From: Cordia subcordata
Taxonomy: Eukaryota; Streptophyta; Magnoliopsida; Boraginales; Cordiaceae
NCBI GenBank assembly: GCA_028554755.1
Contig: JAPTOF010000003.1
Span: forward strand, 1,344,501 to 1,408,500
Length of the DNA: 64,000 bases
Direction of reading: 5' to 3'
The notes beneath the pieces were generated by a model. It worked only from the letters and a program-made list of their open reading frames with translations, made no database searches and was not told the DNA's origin. Of this stretch, positions 23,513 to 36,800 are shown one piece after another; position 1 is the first letter of the stretch, and every line of letters begins with the position of its first letter. Position numbers and translations under genes: made by a program.

Positions 23513-25851
23513 ATGGCTGTTGCCGAGCGCAGCAGCAGCAGTAGTGAAGGAGCCTTTTGTCAGTGTCATTGCTATAAAGTTGCAAGCTTGACTAGATCCA
23601 TTTTGGGTGCCAGTGAGATCTCGAGCCTGAAGGATCAGTATGTTCTTGGAAAGCAGTTGGGCTGGGGGCAGTTTGGGGTAATCAGGGAATGCACCGATAA
23701 GCTGACCGGAGATATATTCGCCTGCAAGTCAATTGCCAAAGATAGATTGGTCACAGAGGAAGATGTACGGAGCATCAAGCTTGAAATCGAAATAATGACT
23801 AGGCTATCGGGTCATCCCAACGTTGTAGGTCTCAAGGCAGTTTATGAGGAGGAAGAGTATGTTCATTTGGTGATGGAGCTCTGCGCTGGAGGAGAGCTCT
23901 TTATCCAGTTGGAGAAGCATGGAAGATTCTCTGAGGCTGACGCCAGGGTCCTTTTCAGGCAGCTGATACAAGTGGTGATGTACTGTCATGACAATGGTAT
24001 TGTACATAGAGATCTGAAGCCAGAGAATATACTATTGGCGACGGAAGACTCTTCTTCCCCAATAAAATTGGCTGATTTCGGTCTTGCGACTTACATAAGA
24101 CCTGGTATGAATCTGCTTTGTTCTGCCCACTTGGTTGTTTTGCCTTTTATTACTGCTTCCTTTTTTTTCCCCCTGGATTTAAGTCGCTTTTCAATATGTT
24201 GAAACAGGGAAGAATTTGCACGGCACTGTTGGTAGCCCTTTTTATATAGCTCCTGAGGTCCTGTCGCGAGAATATAACGAAGCAGCTGATGTTTGGAGCT
24301 CGGGTGTTATTCTTTACATTCTTCTTAGCGGGATACCACCATTTTGGGGCAAAACTAAGTCTAGAATATTTGATGCCGTTAGGGCAGCTGATTTGCGATT
24401 TCCATCTGAACCTTGGGATCGCATATCTTATTCGGCCAAGGAATTAATTCGAGGAATGCTTTGCACAGACCCCTGCAAAAGGCTTAGAGCTAAACAAGTT
24501 CTTGGTAGGTTACCTATTTATTGGCAATACCTTTTATCTTCTATGTTTTAGATTTAAAGATGTTGATCACTGCTTTATCAAGTGGATAACCAATAGGACA
24601 GGAAAAACGTCAAGGCAACTTTGATCCTGAAAAGGAACAGGAAGCCTCAAAAGTTGCAATATTATCACATTATAAGTATAATGATGATAGTTGATATTGA
24701 TAGTTGCTTGAAATGGCATGAATGACTATATATACATTATATTGCATAATGAATGTCAAATAGAAGTCTTTCTCTTCACTAATCTAATACGTCTGTCTTT
24801 TTATTTGCCTGTGTTTCCTGATATCATAGAAGAGGCAGGCGCAAACACATCTAGTTCCCCCCAAGAGCAGTATATGAATCGACATGGATGATTTCTTTAT
24901 TTGTCAATTCTTGTGATCTTGAGGTTCTATTCATGTTCAGATAACATGAATGTTTAACATAAATATACATCGTTGACTTGATTAGCTGCTAACTGATTTA
25001 CTGTGGCCTATATGATTATTTAATTGTAAAATTGGTTTCTTAAATATCTTCATATGGGGTATACTTTCTTTAGACGCTTTATTCACCTATCCTATAACTA
25101 GCCTAATTTTTGCCACTATTGCAGATCACCCCTGGGTGATGGAACCTGCACCATCGTATGAAGTGCCACGTGAGTTTAGGAAGCAAAGTTGTGAAGGGAT
25201 GGATTTGGACAAGCTTAATCATTCGCTGATGCCAAGGAATGAAGATATTAGTTTTAGCACAGGAATGCCTATTTTCGGTGCTTCGTATTCACCTGCAGTC
25301 ACCTGCAGATCATCATTTTCTACTTTCCTCATGGATCAGTCAACACTGGGCCATGAGTCTGCTGTATTTTCTTTCAGCAGCAGTGGTGGATTTGATACCC
25401 GTGAATGTGCTTCTACCCCCATTGTCTCAATGTCAAGCTTTTCGTTCTTCAGCTCAAATGGTGTATTTGGGCAAGGGAATTCTGCAATGGATCTTTCTGT
25501 AAATGCCCTAAGAGTGGATCCAGTTGATAGAGGTAATCTAACTTCTTATGTTTCTACTTTCCATGTGTGTCTATAAATCTTGCATCAAAATTCACCTGGT
25601 TTCATTGTTATGCAGAAGTTCTGGGGAAGCTAGTTAGTTTGCCGACAGAGCTGGAGCAGAAGGTGGTACACGTCAAGAATGCTAGTTTGAATGGACAAAG
25701 AACGACAGGCATCCAGAGCAGGAGGAACCATACAATTGGCCTTGGTGATCTTGAGCAGCTTGATCTGATGGTGACGGAATCAGTTATCCGGTGGGCATCA
25801 TGCACACAACTTTCCACTGCCACGTCTCTTAGGTTATCTCTAGTTTGTTAA
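23513..25851 (+). CDS. serine/threonine protein kinase, PEPRK2-like (CDPK/PPCK-related)
   Basis: A calcium-dependent-kinase-related enzyme that phosphorylates Ser/Thr; its substrate is unknown. Four exons: 23513-24104, 24208-24504, 25125-25532, 25616-25851, total 510 residues. Kinase motifs in order: glycine loop LGWGQFG (G50, G52, G55), ATP-binding Lys72 (FACK), HRDLKPEN from residue 165, DFG at 188-190, and APE in exon 2 (YIAPEVL). The N-terminal 40 residues are Ser/Cys-rich. The tail after residue about 310 is Ser/Phe-rich and unlike CDPKs: no EF-hands are present, so calcium sensing is not expected. This architecture fits the PEP carboxylase kinase-related PEPRK2 group. The start codon opens directly onto a conserved-looking N-terminus and no in-frame ATG lies upstream. 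All phases agree. Confidence 0.82.
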
Positions 25852-28198
25852 CAAGTTAGATCAGCTCACAATAGGATTACCCAACCGGATTTAGCAAAGG
25901 ATTAGAAAGCCATGTACTTGAATCTGCTTGAAATATTGAGCCAGTTTAATGTAATTGGTCTTACATGATCTTTAGTGCTGAACGTTTCTTCTTACTGCTA
26001 ATCTTGATTCAAGCTTATGATCAAAATTCTTATATCCAGCTACTCAGGACCATCCGGATGGAAGAATTCCCCGCATCTGAGAAGCGAGAGGAGCGAAAAT
26101 TCTTCATCCGGTTGGTCTGGTCAGTCGGAAGGAAGAGTTTCTTGGTTTATAAATATAGTACCAGGAGTCATGTTTTTCTTCTACTGCTTAAGATCTTGTT
26201 CAGCTCACAATAGGATTACCCTACCAGATATAGTGAAGGATCAAGAATTAATGTGCTCAGTTTATTAAAATCTGAATAATAATATTGTTACTTAATCTCA
26301 ATTTAGTTTTATCATTTCAGAATATTCATATAAATCCTGATTAAACAAACCCTTTCTACAGTTCATATTAGTAATCCATTTGAAGCATCTCTTTAGCTGT
26401 TGCAGGACAGGATAATTGTGGGTTTGATAAGGCCACGAGGTGGGTAATCATGTATTGCTGCTTGAGTGTACGCATTAACTAGCTCTAGTGATGAGCAATT
26501 GAGCATTGCCAAAAATCTTTGTTTGGTCCCACTTGCTGGTTGATGGAAACCAGATTATGCTAGGACTCTATGGTCTACAACACAATCATAATCAGCACCA
26601 GCATCAGTTCTCATCATTTAGTGCCAGCACCGTCCAAAAACCAAAATTAAAAATTAAAAAAAAATAAAAAATAAATAAATAAATAAAAGTATGAACTAAT
26701 TGGAACCTAACCCAAAATGCAGTGCTGCTGAAGGTTGTGGAAATCATGCAATCTACTCTTCTAGACAGAAAAGCTTTAATTGGGTGGCAAAAGATTGAAT
26801 GGAGCGGTCGAGTAATAATTTTATTACAATCAAATATTTCAAGTTTTTGAACCTATGTATGTCTTCTAATGTACAATAGTACAAGAGAATTCAATATGAT
26901 ATCCATAATACTTTTGGTTTTAGAATGAATTTAATATGATTTTACTTGGGGTGTTATCGTGATTATCCGAAACATAAAAAATAAAGCTTTGATGGGATCC
27001 ACGTCAACTGAGGTCAACTGCAATCAAGGTGGCAAATAATACTAATCTTCAACTTTCCATTTATTAAGCACCCAGAATCAGTAAGAAGTCGAAAACTATT
27101 TGAAGTTTCAAAATTTTGACCTGGAATAGAAATTGGTAATCATGAGTGCTCAAAACTCCATATCCACATTTCATAGAGCAGCCCTATATTGGAACGCTAC
27201 CATAGAGTTATTAAATAATCACCTACAAAATGATACCAACGGTAAAAATCAACTTTGTGGTTGCTGAAAACACAAACAGTTTCATGTTGGGGTGGCCCAT
27301 TTTGGGGAGACAAGCAAACACTGATTATATGTCAAATGTTTGGCCTAGTAAAAACTTTATTGTCATGATTCATGAACATGTCTGCACTGAGAGGACTTCA
27401 ATGACACTTTACCACCCAAACCTTCTTTCTTTTTGATATTCTATATTTTTTGTATGACAAATACTACATATAAATGTAAATGAGATAACATTTATTTGAA
27501 AAAAAAATAATTGGAGTAGGCATTCATTATATAAAAAGTGAAAAATAATGTCAAAGTTGACTTGCTGTCCAGCACTCTTTATATCCAAGCCCTTTGGCTA
27601 GTTTGCACTCATTGACCTCTTCAAACTTAATGTCAACGTATAATGAAGTTGTAAATAAATTACAATTGATCAAAAATGGGTAGCTGAAATGATAGAGGGA
27701 ATAGGACAAATCAACACAAATTAGGGTCTGAACTTTATTGGAGATATTTTAAATCAAAATTATATATGCTTATCGAAATACCCGAACTTCGAAAAATTTT
27801 GCTCCAAGAACATTCTTCGTAAACAAAATTGTATAGAATAGCATATAATTGGATATCCAAGTATATTCACAAATTCTTGGACTTCTTGGGGTTCCTTTCC
27901 AACTTATTAAGTAACAGGAGAGTGGGTTCCTCGAGATGTCAACCTAACCCATGACTAAAAATCCAAGGAAATTTGAGGTGCTTATTGGAGGACAACTAGT
28001 GAGGCCATAACTTATGCACAAAAATCTCTAAGTGCATGGTTGAATATACACCACAAAATTTGTCAAAAATTACCACCCAACACAAAAAACAAAAACCAGA
28101 AAAAAGGAAAAAAGGGAGGAAAAAAAAAAGAAAGGCCATTGTCTTCACAGGAACTTCTCCATGTGCAGAAAGTTTTCCAGCAACTATTTCTCACCCAA
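25852..28198. other. intergenic region after the kinase gene
   Basis: No gene recognised. A 45-bp stretch of the probable 3' UTR (25862-25905, CAGCTCACAATAGGATTACC) is repeated at 26201-26246. An A-rich simple repeat lies near 26640-26690. Short open frames here have no family resemblance. Confidence 0.45.
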
Positions 28199-29643
28199 AT
28201 GGGGACTCAAATTTACTTCCAAAATCCTCAACCAATTTGCCATACTCCACTGACTAATCTCACACTCTTTTCTCCAGTTTCATCACTTCAAAAAACCAAG
28301 AACAATAATATTAAAACCCAAAGACTAGTGAAAATTTTTGCCTCTTCCACTAATCTTGATCAACAAAAGCCAATTTCTACTCTGAAAACTGATGTGTACA
28401 GAGTTAAATTTCGAACTCTGGGAGGCTGTAAACTTGGGATTTCTAGATACCCTGATTTTGAGTACAATGCTGAAGGGGGTGCAGGCACTGGTACAGGCAC
28501 AGAGATTGCAAATGATGAGTTGAATGGTGAAGTTTCTGTTGATTTCGACTTGAAAAAGCTCTACATTCCACCATTGACAAGTGAAACAACAAGGTTCTTG
28601 GGGTTACCATTGCCACCTTTTCTCAAGATTGATATTGTCCCCGAACTCTTCCATGGTCGCATCAACCAAGCATCTGGGAAGGTAGCTATCTATACAAAAC
28701 TGTAGTTTCAAGCCTTACACTGCATACAAAGCCGTGTTTAGTCGAAATCATACGTTGAATTTTAAACCCGTCTTCCTAATGACATATTTATCGTGTAGCA
28801 TCCTGATTCCTCTTCAAAAAGTACAAACTAGTGAAGTTGTGGCCCTATAGCGAGAGTGGTTTGTCTCGTTTTTGAGTTATGAAACAGGATGAACCTTTTT
28901 TACACTATACACATAACGAAAGTTTCGTGCATGGAACTGTCAGTTGTATAAAGAAAAAGCAACAAGTTCTGCATAGTAGTGCTTTATGGTTTCAAACTTC
29001 AAAAAAGTTAAAATTAGTGAAGTGGTGGCCGTGTAACGAGGGTGGATCAAGCAGGATTTTGTAAAACTCCGAGTGAATTTGATCTTTTTTTGGACTCTCT
29101 ACATAACGAAAGTTTCGTACTTCCAACTATTTAGTTGTATAAAGCACCAAGTTAAAAATAGTGAAGCTGTGGCCTTATAGCAAGAGTGATTTGTCTCCTT
29201 TTGAGTCATGAAACAAGATTTTGCAGAATTCAAAGTGAATTTGATCCTTTTTTGGACTCTACACATAATGAAAGTTTCGTGCATTGAACTATCATTTGTA
29301 TTAAAAAAAAAGAAGTTCTGCAAAGTAATGCTTAATGATTTCCGTGCAGGTTGAGCTCGAGTTTAGGGCAAAGTTCTGGTTTTCTGCTGGGAGTATCTAC
29401 AAAGCTCCACCATTGCTGGTGGAGACAACATTGACATCAGAAGAATCAAAAGGAACGATTAGAAGTGGAAGAGGAGCAAGGCTGGATGAGAATGGGAGAT
29501 GCAGACTTGTTGGGGTGGCAACTGTTCAACCCATAAACGACTTGTTTATGAATTCGTTCCTCAGCTTGCCAACTGAATGTTTAGCTAATCTGAACGCGAT
29601 AATCACGTTTTCTGGCACTTTAAATTCTAAAGTTGGGGCGTGA
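28199..29643 (+). CDS. predicted plastid protein of unknown function
   Basis: Two exons, 28199-28681 and 29350-29643, give 258 residues. The first in-frame ATG is at 28199. The N-terminal 55 or so residues are rich in Ser, Thr, Asn and Lys and nearly free of acids, as in chloroplast transit peptides. The rest contains well-formed blocks: FLGLPLPPFLKIDIVPE near the end of exon 1, and then FWFSAGSIYKAPPLLVETTL, SGRGARLDENGRCRLVGVA and LPTECLANLNA in exon 2. I recall similar conserved plant plastid proteins without an assigned activity, and cannot name a domain. The intron carries a tandem repeat. No membrane segment is obvious. It lies between the kinase and the ABC transporter, convergent with the latter. 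Confidence 0.75.
28806..29340 (+). repeat. three tandem copies inside the intron of the plastid-protein gene
   Basis: The word GTGAAG(T/C/G)(T/G)GTGGCC recurs at 28831, 29017 and 29161. It is followed by a TATAGC-AGAGTGG block and then ACATAACGAAAGTTTCGT or a close variant. Spacing is 186 and 144 bases because the copies differ by deletions. The array fills most of the 668-bp intron. Confidence 0.65.
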
Positions 29644-30851
29644 CAGAACTGCTTGTCGGAAAAAAAAAAAAAAAAAACACTCCAACTCGTGTTAAATAGA
29701 ATGGACAAAGTTAAACTTGTTACAACTCCTTTGGCTTTGTAACATTCATATACATCATCAATTGAAACTTCAGATATTGATTGAGGGACAGAACTTTGAA
29801 GTTACAGAAATCTTGAATTATCTCTGTAAATTTCGATTGTAGGTGGGATCCCATCAAAAAGTTGACAAATTTTTCCCGTGAATCGCCTCATAACATTTAA
29901 CTATGTAGGAGAGATCCAATGATATTGAAATATTTAAAGTACTTTATCATAATTGTATTACCAGACCATTATCATTACATATTACATCATTATATTGATA
30001 TAAAGAGATCAACTTGAGAAAAAAAAAAAAAGGGTTCCTGTTATCCAATTATACTAGCTCGTTGCTAGTGTAGTCGTCAATAACAGTCTTGAGTCGCAAA
30101 TTCTAGTGGCAACACTAAAAATTAATACTTACTAGAGATCTAGTGGCCCATTAGTACCATAGTATATTACTCGCCTTAAGTGCAAGAGATCTCAAAATTA
30201 ATTTTCGGTAGATATAAATATTACATTATCAGCTTTTATATATAGGAATTACATCAAGAACATGACTCAGGTTCACTAGTACCAATAAGCGTATTGCTCA
30301 CGGAACAGACTATACCAAACCATTTTATAACCACACTCTCAAATGAATCCTTTTCTTTACTTCCTCAAAGGCCAACATTAATACCACTAAAACCTGCTCA
30401 AATTCTGTTGAATGCTTGACAGGCAATATTAGCCTCTGGTCGAGCATATTTTCACATACGGTCTCAAATTTTCTTCACCAAATGAAATGCAAGAGCATAA
30501 GAAATAAATCATTCAATAACAGTATGCAAATAATGTTAACTGCTCAGAATGAGATCGCTTGTTTCTTTTCCTTATTTTCTATTGCAAGTATGGTTACCAT
30601 GAATGGCAACAGTTGACTGGAATTGTGTACACTATATGACCTTCGTTCGCATAAAATTTGTCCCTTTTAATATGACACTTGAAGTTGTTGCCTCTATTTT
30701 CATCTAATAATCCCATTGTTAAGGGGAAAATAGATACTTTTCTGTGCTGTGGAACTTTACCTGCATAAAGAGAAAAAGAGAAAAGGCGTAATCTCTTTGA
30801 AAGTTGGAAGAGAGGGCACCGTGGGAGAGCAGCCGGATAGAGTACTAGCTC
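29644..30851. other. convergent intergenic region
   Basis: This holds the 3' flank of the plastid-protein gene and of the minus-strand ABC transporter. It is AT-rich with an A-run at 29660. No additional gene was seen. Confidence 0.5.
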
Positions 30852-33800
30852 TCACTCGAATGCAAGCCGTTGAGTGGCCACTAGAGAAGCATAACGACCC
30901 TTCCTAGCCAATAGTTCAGTGTGTGTCCCTAGCTCTGCAATCTTGCCATCAGAACATAAAGCAATTTGATTTGCATTCTGGACTGTGCTCAATCTGTGAG
31001 CAATTACCAATGTCGTTCTTCCCTTCATCAGTCGGTTCAAAGCTTCCTGGACGAGTTTCTCACTTACAGTGTCCAATGCGCTGGTGGCCTGCAGGAAAAA
31101 TCATCAAAATTAGGGTCATCCAAAGTGTTCCATGAAAATGATTTAGAGGGTGTTTGGATTGGCTTATAAAAAGAACTACTTAAAGCATTTCTTACTTTAA
31201 GTGGCTTTTTATTTATTATCAATTTTAAGTAATTTCGTATTTGAATAAAAGTTGTAGTTATAAAAATAAGTATTTACATGTTTGATTAAAGTGGGTTAAA
31301 AAGTAAGTTATATAGTTAAAATAACTGTTAAGGACATTAAAATAGAATTTAAAAAAGTAAGTATCAGATAAAAGAATAAAAATATTTTAGTAATAAAAAT
31401 AAAAAAGTAAGGATAAGATAGTAAATGATTTGGCCAAACTTACTTTTTTTCAAAATGCTTAAAATCATAAAAAGCAAAAGTTGGGGTTAGGGAGCTTTTT
31501 ATTTTTTACTTAAAACTACTTAAGAAAACCATGTTTTTAATTAAAACTGTTAACACAATAAATTAATAAACCAATATCCTCTCCACAAGCTTAAGCTTTT
31601 AGATGAGGTGGTAACTCTAACATGGTATCAGAGCCTGGAAACCAAACGGCACAGGTTCGATCCTTACCGCCACCCATTTAATTAAATTGTCCACGTACAA
31701 ACTCTAAACAAATTACGTTGCACGTGAGGCCTCTCTCTACAAGCTTAAGCTTTTAGATGAGGTGGTAACTCTAACAAAAACAAACACTTTTATTAATTTA
31801 AATTAGGTTTTAAGCAAGTTTAACCAGAAAAAAAGCCAAACCAAACACCCTCTTAGTATATATGGAGCTATCCCTGACCAAGTACCAGTTGAGCATTATA
31901 ACTCAGAAAATAGTAGTTTGTTACAATATCATTTCGATAAATTCACACAATTTATCGCAGGATGGAGTAAGAAGATGAACTGAGGTGGAGTATATCAGCA
32001 TACCTCATCAAGAATTAGAATTGGGGCATTCTTCAGAAGAGCCCTTGCAATTGCAATTCTCTGAAAAATTTAGGAAGTAGTTCAGTTTAAAGAATTATGA
32101 ATTACGATTACTCCTCTCTTTCAGACATACACAGCCCATTTTAGTACCTGCCTCTGTCCACCACTTAACAGACCACCCCGCTCACCAACGAGAGTATCAT
32201 AACCCTGTCATGAAAATATTTAGCAAAGAGAGAAACTAACAAAACTAAACAGGTGCATGAACACTTCCAAATATGACAAACCTGTGGCATTGAAATAATA
32301 AACTCATGAGCATTTGCAGCTTTGGCTGCCTTTATCACATCATCCCTAGATACATTCTCATCTGGAAGCCCATACGCAATATTTTCTCCCACAGAGACTG
32401 AGAATAGGATAGGTTCCTGCAGAAGTTAGTAAAGCAAGACCATGTTACCATGAAGTATAAAGGAAAAACTCAAATAAATTATGTCTATAAACTATATAAA
32501 AACTAGGTCCAAGAGTTAGTAACTAGAAGCACTGGATTATGTCTCTACATAATGCAGTATTGGTTAAGTAATCAGAAATTAGAAGGCAATGAAATACCAA
32601 GATTTGTACACTATAGTTAAACATAGGTATAAGATACAAATATAATCACAAAAAGATGCAGAAAGATACTTGATTCACTATGGAGACATTGCGAGCCCAT
32701 TCACTCTTATCAAATGTTCGTAGATCTTCTCCTGCAACTGTTATGCGCCCACTAGTTGGCTGCAAAAAGTGAAGTAAGTTTTTCAACGGTCAATTATGTT
32801 TTTTTTTTGGGGGGGCGGGGGGGCAGGGAGTTAAAGACAAAGAACCTCGTGTTAATAGGTGGAGAAAACAATATAGCAACAAATGAACCTCATAGAAACG
32901 CGCTAATAGCTGTACTATTGTACTTTTCCCTGCACCACTTTGACCCACCAGTGCTGTAACAGTTCCACATCTTAGAGTTAGATTGAGTCCATGTAGGATT
33001 TCCACATCAGGCCTCAATGGATAGGAGAAGTGCACATCTGTCAAACAAAGCATGGAGACACCATAAACAAAAATGTGTAATTTTTTTTTTTTCATGGCAA
33101 AGAGTTGTCTTTTTATGTACAAAACTAAGAAGACTTAGGACTTCTGAAAACTTAACGTAGTACCAAAGCCAAATGTGAATGGCAAAATATAAAGTAATAC
33201 GTGCAAGACGCAAAATATACTATATTTGATAGCTATAAGGTGATCTCCCCCATGGAAAACCATGCTTAAAATTTCACTTAAAGAGCAGCAAAATTATAGG
33301 CACACAGTAACTGCACAAATGTACCTTCAAGACATATATCACCAGACTGAGCAAGGACACGAACACTGCTCGCTGATTTTAAGGACGACATGTATCCCAT
33401 GTTTTGAGATGGCACTCTTTTGTCAGTTCCATTATCCAAATATATGTTGAGACCTTCATCGTGCACTTTCTTTTTATTCATTTCTTTTTCTAAAGCGTAA
33501 TTAAGGGCTTCATCAATTTCAGCACTAGATAGAACAGAGTTAATTCTCTCTGTGGCAGCAAAAGCTCCTCGAAGATCTCCAAACGTGTTCACCAACCCTT
33601 GGACCTAAAACATGATATGTCAACTATAACACCGAAGATACTTGGGAACACAATCAGGAAAGAAGGGGGGGGGGGGGGGAGAGAACAGTCAAACTACAAC
33701 CAAACCACAAAAGAGAACTTACAGCAAAAGTCAACGTGAAAGTAAATCCAATGAAAGCAATCACATTTCCTGCAGACAGTTCGCCCTACATGCATTGTTA

Positions 33801-36800
33801 TATTCTTTTAGAAAATGCGAGGGGAAAACATATCTAATAGTTTAGCAGATATTACCCGTGATAATTGTTTTATTTCTCAAAAGAAAAAGAGAAAGAAAAA
33901 CATATAACAATTGTTCAGAATATCAGTATAACCAATGTTTTTAAGGATGAAAAGAGAAGTATTAGATATTATAGGGTGAATGAGCTCATAGTGCTTACAG
34001 CTTTCACTTTGAGTCCTCCAAGAGAATACAAGACCATCAAAGAGACATAAACTGCAACCCTTGTCAGTGATTCATTAACAGATTTAAAAACACCAAGCTT
34101 CATGCCACTACTTTCATACACTATAGCCTGCCATTATCCATGAAACACACTTGATCCATTAAAAGTCAGCAATAAATTCACAACTATGTCACTCAGATGC
34201 ATGCTATTCTGAAACGTGGGCTTTGATGAACTGCCAGCCTCTTACCTGGCGACCAAACATTGACATTTGACGTTTTTCTCCTCCAAATGATCTTACCTGC
34301 AAGAACAAGCACTATTCTGCAGTCTAAACTTAATTTTTAAAACCCATTAATCTCAATTTTCAGAAGAAGAATAACATCCACAAAATCCACAAGGAATACA
34401 AGTGGCAGAGCATTTCAGAAACTTACAGTGCGAATAGCAGCAAGTGTTTCATTAACACAATCAGCTATCAATGCTTGGACCAATCCATGAGCTTTGAAAA
34501 CATTAAGAGTTGTTCTCTTGTACAAAGCTAGAACGGCACAAAATGTTAAAGCATGATGTAAAAAATCAAAATCTAGCATCAACCAGAGGTTATAACCCTT
34601 CATTAGCACTTCCTCTCTTACAACGGAAGCTGCAGGATAGAGTTATCAACATAGTTCCCTTGGAGTAGATGTCACTTAATTTCTACATGATTATTGTTCA
34701 GAAGAAGCCAAAAGGTTTTCAGAGGAGATGTTTACCGACTGAAACAGAAGCAGTAAGCATGAGTATGCTTAGAATTGGTGCAAGCTGTGGGGACAGAACA
34801 AACAGGAAGCACAGTGTCCCGACGATCTGCAAGAACAGATAGGGACTTGACAATCGTGTAACCATCAAAGAAAGCCCTATCTTATTTTGGTCGGAGGAGG
34901 AGGAGGAGGGGGAGGTTACTGAGTAAAAATCAAACAAAGATAATTGTAACTGTTAACAAAATTGTCCAGTTATTTAGGACATTCTTTCTAAAACGTATTC
35001 TTAGAAATAAGATTAAGAAATAAAGGGAAGTTTTAATTGAGGGAGGGGATGGTTACCAAGTACCGTCAAACAAAAACAAAAAGAGAAAGCAAGGGAAACA
35101 GATAGATGTAACTTCTAACTAAAATGATCAACTATGTAGAGATTTCTGTTTAAAACTAATACTTGGAAATTAAATTGGGAAAATAGGGGAAGTTACAAAG
35201 TTTGACAGATTATAAATGTAACTCAACTTAAAGCTGACTTTTCTTAACATAGCAAAATGGAACAAAGTTGAAACCAAAAACAAAGCTCACTTTTGCTTAG
35301 TGTAGAGTAGCTTGCCTCAGATAGTGCTCTGAAACCACGGTCCCTTGAGACGTTTTCGATCACAATGTTTTTAAGAGAACCCAAATCAGATGTCAATAGG
35401 GCAGTTAACTCGCCAACCTGCAGCCAACAAAAAATTCAAAAAACTTACTAATGCTTCATATGGAGGTAGTAGAATAATCAAAATGGCCATGATCAAGGGA
35501 AAAACCAAAGCAAGGAAAGAGTAACAGAAAGATATCGATGCAATGTGTCAGTATACAACAAAAGGTCATTATCAAATATAACATTGTTCTTTGATGTCAA
35601 CTACTCATATCTATATCCTTCATGCAACACATGAAGATTGAATAAGAGCAATGGTCAGACAAAAATTTGCTGTGATGTTGATGCTTCTGCTGTATATGCT
35701 GAAACATTGATCCTTCTCTTGTCTTTCAGTTTTTTTATGTCCTCTTTCTCCTCCTAGCAATTTGAAATTCATAGCCAAAACTAATAGAACAGCAAGAACA
35801 GAGTGTGCGAGGCTACAAGATATGTTCCGAAACCTTTCTAGGATAAAGTGAATTGATTTTTCTACTGGTTGCAATGTTGAACCCGTTAATGTTAATTAAG
35901 TGACTCCATGTATATGAAATTTGCCATTTTCAATCATTCTCACATTAAATATAACCCAACTTCTGAAAGAAGGAATCATTGGAAATGACAAATTTTATGT
36001 GTGAATGATTAAAAATGGTGAGTTTTCATATCAATGAAAATATTAATCTAATAAATAATAGGTACAATATTGCACGCATTAGAACAAGTGTGTGTATATA
36101 TAGATAGATAGATATCATATCAATTATTATTTTCTTCCTTGTTTACCTAATAAAGGTCGATACCAAAAATATCGAGATTGCAATCTATAGTAAGAACACC
36201 CATGCAATTTGAAACACCAATTGTAAAATCACAAATATTGTGCTTAAAGAATTTTTAACCTCTCTCCCCAACAGATCAAGGAAATTGTAGAAGAACACTG
36301 ATCAAGTTTTAAGCATGAAGAAAAGCATTGGATCCTTACAGCTACTAGCTTCCAAAGGACCAGATTACGTCTAAAAGTATACAATTCATATATCAGTGCA
36401 CAAATTGGATTTGGATACGTAAAAAAGGAAGAAGATAGCATTCTGAATTATATAAATACCTTGTGACGATCAAAAAACTCCATCTGCAAAAATACAAAGA
36501 CTAACATCAGTAAATTGAAGCAAGCAAGATTTTAAGAATAGTGTTTCAGAAACAATTTCACTGCAAAGGATGCCAAAGAAGAAGGGATACATTTTATATC
36601 TCATTATAAATTCGACCTCTCTTTAAATGTTTGAAACCTTCTGATCTATAGTACATTCATTTTGTGAAAGATTTGTAGATATGATTTGAAGTATACCTAA
36701 CTCCAAAAGGCATGGTAGAGAAAACAAGAAATATATGATGTACCATAAAAACTTACCATCTTTTATTGAGGACAAGAGGAAGAATCAACAGAGCATATGA

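Noticed and set aside
32806..33680. G-runs at about 32809-32830 and 33666-33680 in ABCB28 introns
   Set aside because: They are simple homopolymer runs in introns, prone to sequencing length error; no structure beyond that was seen.
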